From the NCBI GenBank assembly GCA_019747875.1, contig JAIEQI010000036.1, positions 1-64,000 of the forward strand: DNA of 64,000 bases, read 5' to 3'. The stretch comes from Candidatus Obscuribacterales bacterium (GTDB lineage Bacteria > Cyanobacteriota > Vampirovibrionia > Obscuribacterales > Obscuribacteraceae). The notes beneath the pieces were generated by a model. It had not been told where the DNA came from. It made no database searches and was given only the letters and a program-made list of their open reading frames with translations. The translations under genes were made by a program, and so were the position numbers. Each line of letters begins with the position of its first letter. Position 1 is the first letter of the stretch. Shown here piece after piece: positions 24,263-33,568 of this stretch.

Positions 24263-26905
24263 TCAATCTGCTTCGTTGCTTTTCAGTTCGTGTTGTAGTT
24301 TCGCCAGAAAATCTTTGTGCATACCTGGAGCAAGTGAGTTTGCCATGCTAATGCACGTTGCAATCCAATGGGTCTGGGCGGCTTTATTGTCTTTTCGCCG
24401 TGCCTTTATGGAATCAATTGTTCGTTGGTAATAGTGTTCTGCTTCTGCATAATTTTTCTCAATATCGTTTATGCGTCCTATTTGCAGATAGGCGAATGAT
24501 TCGGCATCGCTGCTGCTGACAGATTTTCCGGACTTCAATGCTTTTGCTGATTCAGCAAATTTCTGCTTTGCCAGGTCGTAACGATTCTTGGAAAAATCCC
24601 AATCGGCTAACGTGCAAAGTGCGGTTCCTCTTTGCATGGGCGTCAACTCTTTTTCGGATGAAAGTATGTTTTCCAGCTCTTTCTTTTCTGCGAAGCTGTC
24701 AGGTCGATTCACCCGAGATGCTGCTAACAGCATTTCCTCAATCAATGTTAAATAGAAAACTCTGCTTTCCAAATTCTTTTTCTTATAAACACTCTTCACT
24801 TCTGAAAGAAATGCAAGCGATGCTTCTGGACCGTCAGTTCGGCTGATCCACCTGCAAACTCCTCTCATTGCAGGAGCGCCTTGCTCAACCAAAATGGCCG
24901 GGGCAACGTTTTCATTTTTGAAACGATCAAGAAAAACTTTGCGAGCCGAGATGGCTTTGTCAACATCAGGCATTATTTCGCGTTCCAAAAATAATGCAAA
25001 CAAAAAATTGTCATAGTTGAATTCATGGGCTAATATCCACAACTTCCTGTCGAGCAAAATTTGACGAGCAGCCGACCAGAAAGCCAATGCCTCTTTGCGG
25101 TCAGATTTGCCTAGTTCTTCTGCCATGACATTTAGTTGAAAACCCACTTCGTTTAGGAATTGTGGATTATACAGTTTTAGACCTTGTAAATACTCTTGCT
25201 GCAATTTTTTGATTTCAGCAGGGTCAATCTTTGCGTCTGCGCTTACGCGGATTAAGTGGAAGGTGTTGTCCAAGTAAAACTTTGCTCCGTCTGGAGACGG
25301 GTTCTTTAGGGACACATTTCGTGCTTCTCGCGCGGCGGCCACCGCTTCCTTGTATTTCCCTTGCTTCGAAAACAGGTTCGATTGAAAGGCGAGAAACGTC
25401 TGTCTGCCGGATGGTAGTACCTTCGCATACTTGGCGCAAAATTGCCCGTATTTCTTGACGTAAGTTTCGGCATCGTTGAGTTTATTCTGTGCGATTTCTA
25501 AGTTGATCAGGTTTCCGTATGAATGAAGCATCCACGTAATAGCAGACTTTCTGTCCAGCCGTCGGTTGTTGGATTTTGGATCGACTTCCTCTTCCATTAG
25601 CTGGACTACATCGGTGTATATCTTGCGCGCTTTTTCTGGTTGACCAATATTGATATAGCAATTACCGAGTTTACTCATAGCTTCTAACTTGAGGAGTATC
25701 TCTTTCGGTCTCTTGCTGGATTGGACTAGATCGATGCAAGCAATGAAATGCTTCATTGCTTCCTCGTTGTTCGCCTCCGCGAAGGCCATATTGCCTGCCG
25801 CAGCTTCATTTTGTGCCGCAATAAAATTGTTTTTTTGAGCAAGTGTGTCGATCGGCTTCTGCTGGTCTTTCGGTCTGCTGCTTTTCAATGCATAAACGCC
25901 TATGAGGACCATAGAACATGCTACTGCTGCGACTGCGAGCAGGGCAACTGTTTGATTTCTTTTGCGAATCGATTTGCTCAGCTCACTCAAATTGTTTGCT
26001 TTGCCAGTTCTCTGAGCGGAGCTGATACTGAGCCCAGCTCTGCCATGTAAGATCTCGTTGAGATCATTTCTGAGATCTAGCATTGACTGATGGCGATCAT
26101 TTGGTTCTTTTGCAAGAGTTTTAAGCAGCACATCGTCGAGTCCAGATGGCAAGCTTTCCTGCAATCTCGATGACGCAGGCTGCGGCTCCTCATTTGCATG
26201 TTTGTGAATTATGCCGATCGGATTGTCCGCTGAAAATGGTGGAGCTCCAGTAAGGCATTCATAAAGAACACAGCCGACAGCGTAGATGTCTGAGCGATGA
26301 TCGGCTTTCAGCCCTTTTGATTGTTCGGGGCTCAAGTATTGGACGCTACCTACAAGCATTCCTGTTTGGGTGAGCTTCTGTGCTTCCCTCCCGTCAGGAT
26401 GCAATAGTTTCGCTAGCCCGAAGTCCATTACTTTTACTAATTCTTCACCGCTGTGCTTGAGTAATATAATGTTGCTTGGCTTGAGATCGCGGTGCACAAT
26501 GCCGTTATTATGAGCAAAACTCATTGCGTCGCATACTTGCATGATTAATTTGAGAGATCTACGCCAGTCTAGCTTTTCCTCTTTAACAATCGTGTCCGCT
26601 AAAGATAGTCCGTCTAGATATTCCATTGCGATGTATGGAACGCGCTCCTGCCAGACACCGTAGCTATAGAACGTCGCGATATTTCGGTGCGATAGTTGAG
26701 CCAGCGCCACAGCCTCGCGCTCAAAACGAGACCAGGATTCTCCGTCATCAGCAAGACCCGCTTGCAAAATCTTCAATGCGACTGTGCGGCTAAGACCATC
26801 TTGTTTCGCCTTGTATACGGTTCCCATGCCGCCTTTGCCGAGGCACGAAATAATCTCGTACTTCTCGTCAATGATATTGCCGGATGTGAATAGTAAGTCT
26901 TGCAT
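24263..26905 (-). CDS. Membrane Ser/Thr protein kinase with TPR-rich C-terminus
   Basis: 880 aa. Kinase domain at about residues 14-275: glycine loop GKGGMGTVYKAK, catalytic Lys in VALKILQ, HRDLKPSNIILL, DFGLAKL, and GSVQYLSPEQ as activation/P+1 loop (PknB/Hanks type). One TM helix follows about 320-342 (TVALLAVAAVACSMVLIGVYAL). The remaining 530 residues are helical with TPR-like repeats and probably lie outside the cytoplasm. The ATG directly follows the stop of the upstream kinase gene (TAAATG), so the two are translationally coupled paralogs. Signal and substrates unknown. Confidence 0.85.
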   Translation of the reverse strand: MQDLLFTSGNIIDEKYEIISCLGKGGMGTVYKAKQDGLSRTVALKILQAGLADDGESWSRFEREAVALAQLSHRNIATFYSYGVWQERVPYIAMEYLDGLSLADTIVKEEKLDWRRSLKLIMQVCDAMSFAHNNGIVHRDLKPSNIILLKHSGEELVKVMDFGLAKLLHPDGREAQKLTQTGMLVGSVQYLSPEQSKGLKADHRSDIYAVGCVLYECLTGAPPFSADNPIGIIHKHANEEPQPASSRLQESLPSGLDDVLLKTLAKEPNDRHQSMLDLRNDLNEILHGRAGLSISSAQRTGKANNLSELSKSIRKRNQTVALLAVAAVACSMVLIGVYALKSSRPKDQQKPIDTLAQKNNFIAAQNEAAAGNMAFAEANNEEAMKHFIACIDLVQSSKRPKEILLKLEAMSKLGNCYINIGQPEKARKIYTDVVQLMEEEVDPKSNNRRLDRKSAITWMLHSYGNLINLEIAQNKLNDAETYVKKYGQFCAKYAKVLPSGRQTFLAFQSNLFSKQGKYKEAVAAAREARNVSLKNPSPDGAKFYLDNTFHLIRVSADAKIDPAEIKKLQQEYLQGLKLYNPQFLNEVGFQLNVMAEELGKSDRKEALAFWSAARQILLDRKLWILAHEFNYDNFLFALFLEREIMPDVDKAISARKVFLDRFKNENVAPAILVEQGAPAMRGVCRWISRTDGPEASLAFLSEVKSVYKKKNLESRVFYLTLIEEMLLAASRVNRPDSFAEKKELENILSSEKELTPMQRGTALCTLADWDFSKNRYDLAKQKFAESAKALKSGKSVSSSDAESFAYLQIGRINDIEKNYAEAEHYYQRTIDSIKARRKDNKAAQTHWIATCISMANSLAPGMHKDFLAKLQHELKSNEAD

Positions 26906-29407
26906 TTAGTAGCTCGATATCTGCTCGAATTCTTTTAAGAGTCCTTCGTGTTTATTGCCTGCAAGAAATTTCTCCTTTGTTTGCGTTACTCCTACTTGCT
27001 TCCATGCTGCCGGATCGGCTCCGGCTGGACGAGCAGATATAAACATTTTTAAAGCATCTACGTAATAAGCATCTGCCTTTTCTTGCAGATTCATTCGTTC
27101 ATACGTGCGCCCTATGCTTCGAAGCAGAATGGAACGGGTAATCCCAGCATTTCTATTGGCCGATAGAATATCTACACCTTTCTGAAAGTAGCCGAGAGCC
27201 TTTTTGGCATCATTTTTTTCAAGAGAGCTGGAGCCTAGCGCATATGTGGCTAAGGCGCGAAGGTTATTGGGGAGGGAGTCATCTTTGACTATCGCTAACA
27301 ATCTGGAAGTGCCGGACGCTGTCGTCTTTGCCGGATTAATCAGCTCCATTTCTATTCTGATGTGTGCTTGTTGCTCTTGGGTTGTGGAACTGGCATTCCT
27401 CAACAGCTTGTCCACTTCCATCAGAAAAGATCGTGCACGCGCTTCTCCGAGAGTTTGAAGATTGCAGCTCATCAGTTCAGCTATTACTGGTACCGATATG
27501 CTGCTGTCGCTGAGTGCCTCTGGTGGTGTTGCTTTAAGCGTATCAAGAAATTGTTTTGAGAATTCAGCAACCTGTTCTTTCGAAAATGATTTTCCGCAAA
27601 ACATGTGAGGTTTAAGCTTTACCATAAGCAAGGCACATTCATCACTGACTGTCCAGCTGCCATTTCTTTGCCGGATCTGCTTGGCTTGGGTGAGGACGTT
27701 CAACGCATCGGCTTCGTTCGCTGACGCGCCAATCGTGTCTAGGATATGACTGATGTGTCCGGAAGGCGTTTTTTGTAGGCGTTGCAGAAACTCGCGTTCA
27801 GCTTTCAGGAATTCTTCCCTTGAATGCTCTTTCAAGAGTCCGGCCACTCTCATTTTGTTTTGCAATGCTTGCAAGCCGATGACATCGCTCCTGTGCCTTT
27901 TAGCAACAGCCGTGCAGAATTTTAGTGCTTCAGTCGCGTCATTTTTTGCGACGAAAAAATCAACCTTGGTCTCCAACAAACGCTTTTGGGCCGTCAGATC
28001 TGTTCTGCGATGGCGGCAGGCATCTTCAAGTTCGTTTAGTTGATTTTCAGCGGCGTCGAATTCCCCTAAAGCGATCAAAGCGCAGGTGTAGCTAGCACGA
28101 AGGTCAATTGCGTAATCCAGCCATTCCGAGTTTTGCGATTGGTGGCTTAGTTGCTTGACACATAAGTCCAGTCCTTTTCGCCAGTAAAGAGCTGCTTGCT
28201 TTTGATTACGGTTTGTTGTGTCAACTATGGCATGATACTGCAATGCACGAAGTGTTTGTTTGGGACTGGTCTTTTTTGCCAACACCTTTTCGATTGCATC
28301 CATTGATTTTTTGAGTTCACCGTTGCCGAAATCGGCGAGTGCGGCGTCCAGCAGGTTGCGCGCTTCCTGGTCAGCCATTTGCGGTCGGTCATCACGTGAT
28401 TGGATTTGTTCCACTCTCTTTTGTTGCAGTCGTTCGACTATCAGCCCTGCAATGCCGAATGCAAGCAGTAAGGCGAAGAGGATAGTTAGGGTAACCTTTT
28501 TTGTACCACCTTCTCGTTTCTTCTTCAATTCAGCCGGCAATCTTATTCGCCCACCAGTGCCGGCTGAGACATCGACGATGTCTTTACGCATTTCATCCAT
28601 TGATTGATAACGGTGTTCCGGGTCTTTTGCCATCCCCTTTAGCAGTAGCTCGTCAAGACCTGCGGGCAGTTTCCTCCCTAGTCTTTCTGAGGCCGGTATG
28701 ATCTCTTCGTTTGCATGCTTATGAAGCAGTCCGATTGGTGTATCTGCTTCATGGGGCGGCTGTCCGGTAACACATTCATAGAACATGCACGACAAGGAAT
28801 AGATGTCGGATCTGTTGTCTGCTGCATGTCCTGCGCATTGCTCCGGGCTCATATAATCGACGCTGCCAATCAAGAAACCTGTTTTTGTCAGCTTGTTGGA
28901 ATCGGTAATCGCGCTGTTCAGTCTAGATAAACCGAAGTCCATCACCTTCACGTAATCGCCGTCAAGAAGAATGATGTTGCTTGGTTTCAAGTCGCGATGG
29001 ATGATGCCACCATTGTGCGCGTATTGCATCGCATCGCAAATCTGAGAAATTATCTGACACGCGCGCCTCCAATCGATTGCTCCCTCATTTTGGAGCAGCT
29101 CTTGAAGGCTTTGACCCTTCAGAAATTCCATTGCAATGTAGGGGATCTGGTCTTTCCAAATCCCGTAACTGTAGAAGGCGCCGATGTTTTTGTGTGTCAA
29201 TTGAGAGAGCGCCTGAGCCTCTCTTTCAAAACGCTGGCGGAACTCATCGTCCTCTAGCAGTTGTCCTTGCAGGACTTTTACCGCTACTTCGCGCTCTAGT
29301 CCAATTTGTTTGGCCCGAAAAACGCTTCCCATGCCGCCAGAGCCGACCTGCTCGATGATTTCGAAGCGCTGATCGACTATGCTTCCGCCATCTAAAATAA
29401 GCTCCAT
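26906..29407 (-). CDS. Membrane Ser/Thr protein kinase with TPR-rich C-terminus
   Basis: 833 aa. Same design as the next gene: GSGGMGSVFRAKQ, VAVKVLQ, IHRDLKPSNIILL, MDFGLSRL, IGSVDYMSPEQCAGHAADNRSDIYSLSCMFYE; TM helix about 300-320 (KKVTLTILFALLLAFGIAGLIV) and a helical C-terminal region with repeats such as DAKKALGYFQKGVDIL. First gene of the two-kinase operon. The extracytoplasmic TPR part may sense protein ligands and the kinase phosphorylate cytosolic targets; both are family-level inferences. Confidence 0.85.
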   Translation of the reverse strand: MELILDGGSIVDQRFEIIEQVGSGGMGSVFRAKQIGLEREVAVKVLQGQLLEDDEFRQRFEREAQALSQLTHKNIGAFYSYGIWKDQIPYIAMEFLKGQSLQELLQNEGAIDWRRACQIISQICDAMQYAHNGGIIHRDLKPSNIILLDGDYVKVMDFGLSRLNSAITDSNKLTKTGFLIGSVDYMSPEQCAGHAADNRSDIYSLSCMFYECVTGQPPHEADTPIGLLHKHANEEIIPASERLGRKLPAGLDELLLKGMAKDPEHRYQSMDEMRKDIVDVSAGTGGRIRLPAELKKKREGGTKKVTLTILFALLLAFGIAGLIVERLQQKRVEQIQSRDDRPQMADQEARNLLDAALADFGNGELKKSMDAIEKVLAKKTSPKQTLRALQYHAIVDTTNRNQKQAALYWRKGLDLCVKQLSHQSQNSEWLDYAIDLRASYTCALIALGEFDAAENQLNELEDACRHRRTDLTAQKRLLETKVDFFVAKNDATEALKFCTAVAKRHRSDVIGLQALQNKMRVAGLLKEHSREEFLKAEREFLQRLQKTPSGHISHILDTIGASANEADALNVLTQAKQIRQRNGSWTVSDECALLMVKLKPHMFCGKSFSKEQVAEFSKQFLDTLKATPPEALSDSSISVPVIAELMSCNLQTLGEARARSFLMEVDKLLRNASSTTQEQQAHIRIEMELINPAKTTASGTSRLLAIVKDDSLPNNLRALATYALGSSSLEKNDAKKALGYFQKGVDILSANRNAGITRSILLRSIGRTYERMNLQEKADAYYVDALKMFISARPAGADPAAWKQVGVTQTKEKFLAGNKHEGLLKEFEQISSY

Positions 29408-29768
29408 TAGTCTGGCTTGCCCTCAACCCCATCTTGCTTTTTACCCGCGCATACTAAAATCGAACGCCATTTTGGCGTGATTGAAACTCTTCTTCGTAAG
29501 ACGGCGTGTGACCGCGAATGGCTTAGTCTGCAACAGCTTCCGCCCCTTTCTCTTGGGAAAAACCTGCAACTCTAAGCAGGAGCTGTTCTTCGTAATCTAG
29601 CTTCCCAGCTGCTTAGCGGACTTTCAGAACGGGTTTTCCAATGGCTTTGTTGAATGAAACTTTTTATGATCTATATGAGCTTATTACTTTCCAGACCTTG
29701 TTGCCGTAACTGGAAAGCATCCCCCCTGAAGTCCTCGTCTTTAGAAAAACAATTGCGAGTATTTTTAT
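29408..29768. other. Divergent intergenic region with hairpins
   Basis: 361 bp between the kinase operon and the LRV-receiver gene. It carries a hairpin CTTTCCAG (29687-29694) / CTGGAAAG (29710-29717) in the leader of the rightward gene and a short CGCCA-TTT-TGGCG near 29470. No gene seen; promoters of both units must lie here. Confidence 0.4.
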
Positions 29769-31226
29769 ATGACTGCCTCCAATGAAAATGACTTTCCCCT
29801 TCACTGGCTTACTCAGGTCTTACACGATACAACGAAATTAGACCAAATTGTTCGGCCCCAAGGTCAGTGGTCCACTCTCGAATGCGATGCCGAAGGGCTA
29901 TTGTCCAGGTTCTCGGCTATTCTTTCGTCGCATCAGAATTCACCGCCAGCGGTGCTGACCTGGCTTGCTAAGTTTGACTGCCCGCATATTCAAGAGCGTG
30001 TTGCTGAGCATCCAAACACACCGGCTAAAACGCTGGCTGAGCTTGCCTGCTCCAGCTACTCTGATGTGCGCGCTGCCATTGCTGACAATCCAAATGCGTC
30101 TGATGACTTGCTCCGAAAACTCGTTGATGACGAATGTGTTGATGTTCGCTTTCGCATTGCTGAGAACTGTAATGTGCCGGCCGACCTCTTGCATCGATTG
30201 GCTGATGATGAAAATCCCTTTGTCGCTGTAAGAGCAAAACGGTCGCTTGAACAAACAAATGGTCAAATGCAGGGCTCCAAGTCCGATCACAAATTGTCGC
30301 TGCTTCTGGTAGATGATGATGACGTGACACGTTTGATTCTCTCTCTGGCTTTGAAAAATGATCCATTAGTGCGCGTCATCGGGCAAGCTACCAGCGGCGC
30401 CACCGCGATCCAGATGGCGCGCAATCTCAAACCCGATATCGTTTTGATGGATATTGGCATGCCTCACATGAATGGAATTGTAAGCACTTCGTTCATCAAG
30501 AAGGAGCTGCCTGATACCAAAGTGATTATGGTCACCGCTCACGATCATTTGGAAGAGATTGTGGGTGCTTTCGGTCACGGAGCCGAAGGATATCATCTGA
30601 AAACCTCTTCTCGGCAAGACTTGAGCAAAGCGATTCGGGTTGTCGCTTCTGGTGCATTCTGGCTTGACCCAGGCATCGTGAGCACGGTACTGCGCGAGCT
30701 AACCAAAACTTCGATGCCGATAGTTCAGCAAAAATTTTATGCTACTCACGAGTCTGAAGCGCGGCGTTTAAGTGATCCCGTTCAGTCGCTTATGCAAATA
30801 GTTGAGGAGTATGTAAGCAATAAGAACTTCGATCAAGCCAGGCAGATTTGCCGAAATGCCGTCAATCTCTCCCAGGAGATGTATGGCGATTCGCCAAGCA
30901 CAACTGCTGCTTTGAACAGGCTTGCTGATCTTTACTTCATTGATCAGGAATACAGCACCAGCGAAGCGACCTATTTGGATTTGGTCAAGTTGCAATCGCG
31001 TCTTTGCAATCTTGATGATCCGTCTCTGGATAATTATCTCGGTTTCCTTTCAGACCTTTATCAATTCCGGGGAAGCACCGAACAGGCGGAACTCTTTGCC
31101 TCGTGGCATGTTCGGGTTCGTGAGAACCTGGGCGAGCCAGCCAAGTTGGCCGAAGCACGCGAGCGGCTCAACCATATCTTGGAATCCAAGAAACAGGATT
31201 ATCACAGCGCGGACAAGGTACACTAA
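29769..31226 (+). CDS. LRV repeat - receiver domain - TPR protein
   Basis: 485 aa with an unusual domain order. Residues about 70-165 are leucine-rich-repeat-variant (LRV) units of about 24 residues: RVAEHPNTPAKTLAEL, SDVRAAIADNPNASDDLL, VDVRFRIAENCNVPADLL. Residues about 176-300 are a response-regulator receiver: LLLVDDDDV, phospho-acceptor D228 in VLMDIGMP, and YHLKTSS with the conserved Lys. The NarL-type HTH expected next is absent; instead TPR-like helices fill 340-480 (ARQICRNAVNLSQEMYGDSP). It is probably phosphorylated by the hybrid kinase encoded 34 bp downstream and works through protein contacts. Confidence 0.75.
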   Translation: MTASNENDFPLHWLTQVLHDTTKLDQIVRPQGQWSTLECDAEGLLSRFSAILSSHQNSPPAVLTWLAKFDCPHIQERVAEHPNTPAKTLAELACSSYSDVRAAIADNPNASDDLLRKLVDDECVDVRFRIAENCNVPADLLHRLADDENPFVAVRAKRSLEQTNGQMQGSKSDHKLSLLLVDDDDVTRLILSLALKNDPLVRVIGQATSGATAIQMARNLKPDIVLMDIGMPHMNGIVSTSFIKKELPDTKVIMVTAHDHLEEIVGAFGHGAEGYHLKTSSRQDLSKAIRVVASGAFWLDPGIVSTVLRELTKTSMPIVQQKFYATHESEARRLSDPVQSLMQIVEEYVSNKNFDQARQICRNAVNLSQEMYGDSPSTTAALNRLADLYFIDQEYSTSEATYLDLVKLQSRLCNLDDPSLDNYLGFLSDLYQFRGSTEQAELFASWHVRVRENLGEPAKLAEARERLNHILESKKQDYHSADKVH

Positions 31227-31260
31227 ATAGCGCTCCTTGTTCTGACACATCAAAGTCGAC

Positions 31261-32766
31261 ATGTTTAACTCCTGGCTGGATTTTTCAGCATTCATGCCTC
31301 ACGGCTTCTGCCTGAGGTGGGATCCTGCCTTGCTGGCGACAATGATCGTTGCCAACCTGATGATCGCTGTCGCCTACTTTTCCATACCTAGCGCGCTCTT
31401 TTTCTTCGTGCGCAAGCGAAAAGATCTGGTCTTCCCCTGGATGTTTCAGCTTTTCGGGCTCTTCATCATTTCTTGTGGGACGACGCATCTCGTCAAAATT
31501 TTGACCATCTATAAAGCCGCCTACTGGTGGGAAGCAGGTGTCGATCTATTTACCGGCGTTGTTTCGATGGTGACTGCCGTTTTGCTTTGGCCACTGATTC
31601 CAAAGGCGCTCAATTTGCCGAGCCCGACTCAACTCGAGCGCGCAAATAAGCAGCTTCTAGACAGCATGAATGAAACCAAAAAGCTCAATGAAGAGCTTCA
31701 ATCGATTAACGACCAGTTTAGAGTTGCTCGCGATCAAGCAATTGAGTCATCGAATTTGAAATCAGGATTTGTTGCGACAATCAGTCATGAGTTGAGAACG
31801 CCGCTGACGGGCATCCTTGGACTCAACGAGCTTTTGATGAGCACGAAGCTGGACGATGAACAGCAGGCATTGTCGAAGAGCATTAATGAAGCTGCTGATT
31901 CGCTGCTTGCAATTGTCAATGACATTCTCGATTTATCTAAGTTGGAAGCAGGACGACTTCAGGTAGACCTGGCGCCATTGAATTTGCGTCAACTTATAAA
32001 TGAGTGTCTCGACATCGTTTCAACTCCGGCATCAAGAAAGGGTTTGGCATTGAAGTCATCTATGGACCCCGAGTTGATGAATGACTCGTTGTTCGGTGAT
32101 TCGGTTCGGATAAAGCAGATTCTTACTAACTTGCTGGGCAATGCCGTGAAGTTTACCGAGAAAGGCGAAGTCGAGCTGCGTGCAGAGTTTGTTGGCGCTG
32201 TTGAGGAGAGTATCATCGCCCGTTTTGTAGTACGTGATACCGGCATTGGTATCGACACCAAAAGCATAGACCGAATATTCATGCCATTTACGCAGGCGGA
32301 TCAATCGACATCGAGAAAGTACGGTGGCACAGGTCTTGGATTGAGTATATGCAGATACCTGAGCGAACTGGTAGGCGGGCAAATCACAGTAAAGAGTGAA
32401 GAAGGTAAGGGCTCGTCTTTTTCCCTGGAGCTGCCTTTGATGAAATCAGCAAATGTTCGGCAGATTCTGACGGCAAGTGGATCGTTGAAACCGGCGCTTG
32501 TATCCAATGTTTTGGTAGTTGAAGATGATCCATTCTTGCAACAACTGGCAGGAAAGCAAATGCAGCGGCTCGGTGTAAGCGCACGTGTTGCAAGGGGTGC
32601 AAATGAGGCGCTTGAATTTTTGAAGTCAGAAGCCTTCGACGTCATTTTCATGGACTGCCACATGCCAGGTACAGATGGTTATGCTCTGACGGGGATGATC
32701 AGAGCGTCGCAAAGATTGGCGGCATATTCCAATTGTGGCGATGACTGCAGGAGCTATGGTTGGTGA
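31261..32766 (+). CDS. Hybrid histidine kinase with ethylene-receptor-like sensor (N-terminal part of frameshifted gene)
   Basis: 501 aa as read. Residues 20-115 form three TM helices matching the plant ETR1 ethylene-binding domain: AVAYFSIP (Y39, P43) and FIISCGTTH with the copper ligands C72 and H76. The residue equivalent to ETR1 D25 is N32. HisKA follows with phospho-acceptor H176 ([10 protein letters not shown]), then an HATPase ([25 protein letters not shown]). A receiver domain starts near 418 ([16 protein letters not shown]), but the frame is lost near 32718-32723 and runs to a stop 14 codons later. Removing one G in GCGGCAT restores [12 protein letters not shown] and joins the 32735-33451 ORF. 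Confidence 0.85.
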   Translation: MFNSWLDFSAFMPHGFCLRWDPALLATMIVANLMIAVAYFSIPSALFFFVRKRKDLVFPWMFQLFGLFIISCGTTHLVKILTIYKAAYWWEAGVDLFTGVVSMVTAVLLWPLIPKALNLPSPTQLERANKQLLDSMNETKKLNEELQSINDQFRVARDQAIESSNLKSGFVATISHELRTPLTGILGLNELLMSTKLDDEQQALSKSINEAADSLLAIVNDILDLSKLEAGRLQVDLAPLNLRQLINECLDIVSTPASRKGLALKSSMDPELMNDSLFGDSVRIKQILTNLLGNAVKFTEKGEVELRAEFVGAVEESIIARFVVRDTGIGIDTKSIDRIFMPFTQADQSTSRKYGGTGLGLSICRYLSELVGGQITVKSEEGKGSSFSLELPLMKSANVRQILTASGSLKPALVSNVLVVEDDPFLQQLAGKQMQRLGVSARVARGANEALEFLKSEAFDVIFMDCHMPGTDGYALTGMIRASQRLAAYSNCGDDCRSYGW

Positions 32767-33451
32767 TTACGAGCGCTGCATTTCTTCTGGTATGGATGAC
32801 TATCTGAGCAAGCCTTACACCTTAAAACAGCTGGAAGGAATGTTGAGAAAGTGGACGGGGCAAGTTTCAGTTAGTGAGAAAAATTCGACCCAATCTACGG
32901 AAGCCGCAGCTGCGAGCTCAGGGACCACCGAAATTCCCGATCCTGATCCAGCTTCCATAGTGGCAGCAGCTGCACCTACTATTGCAAATTCTGATTCTGG
33001 TTCTGCTTCAATAGAGATAGCCGCTGTCGCTGAAACCACTGATTCTGCAGATAAGCCGCCAAATTCCGATGGCACTACAATTGGAGATCGCCTGCCGGCT
33101 GATCTGGAGAAGCTGCGCACCACATATGGTGATTCTGCGTGCGAAGAAATCCTTGATCTGTTCTTTCAATCCAGCCAGACCTTACTAGTGGAGCTTCGAG
33201 ATGCGACTGCGGCAAAATCCGCAAGTGCCGTTAAAGAGCTTTCACATCGATTGAAAGGCTCATGCTTAATGGCATTTATGGATCCTTTAAGCCAGATGAG
33301 TGCACGCATAGAAAAGGAAGCAAGGGAAGCGCAACCCGATTGGAATATCATTGATCAGGATCTCCGCGCCCTAATAGTTATGCTTGATGACGTTGCCGAT
33401 CACTGCTCCCGCCCCCGCATCACCGGACCATCTAATGGCGTAGAATCATAA
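32735..33451 (+). CDS. Receiver end and Hpt domain of the hybrid kinase (C-terminal part of frameshifted gene)
   Basis: 238 codons from the first ATG, which is internal to a receiver domain, so this is not an independent gene start. [35 protein letters not shown] is the last third of a receiver with the conserved Lys in SKPY. A Ser/Ala/Thr-rich linker follows, then an Hpt domain with the phospho-His in [10 protein letters not shown]. With the frame repaired, the full protein would be about 730 aa: ethylene-like sensor, HisKA, HATPase, receiver, Hpt. The break is either a real mutation or an assembly error. Confidence 0.78.
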   Translation: MAMTAGAMVGDYERCISSGMDDYLSKPYTLKQLEGMLRKWTGQVSVSEKNSTQSTEAAAASSGTTEIPDPDPASIVAAAAPTIANSDSGSASIEIAAVAETTDSADKPPNSDGTTIGDRLPADLEKLRTTYGDSACEEILDLFFQSSQTLLVELRDATAAKSASAVKELSHRLKGSCLMAFMDPLSQMSARIEKEAREAQPDWNIIDQDLRALIVMLDDVADHCSRPRITGPSNGVES

Positions 33452-33568
33452 GCAGCGCTAGTTTGCGGGCGACGCATGGCGGCGCCCCTGCAATGACCGA
33501 ATGCGGCGAAGATCGTCTTTTCAATTCCTGCGCGGTATACTGTTCGGGGATTTGCGAAAGGGACATCG

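Noticed and set aside
32735-33451. Independent Hpt-receiver gene
   Set aside because: It begins within a receiver domain whose first half is in the previous frame; a single-base frameshift explains it.
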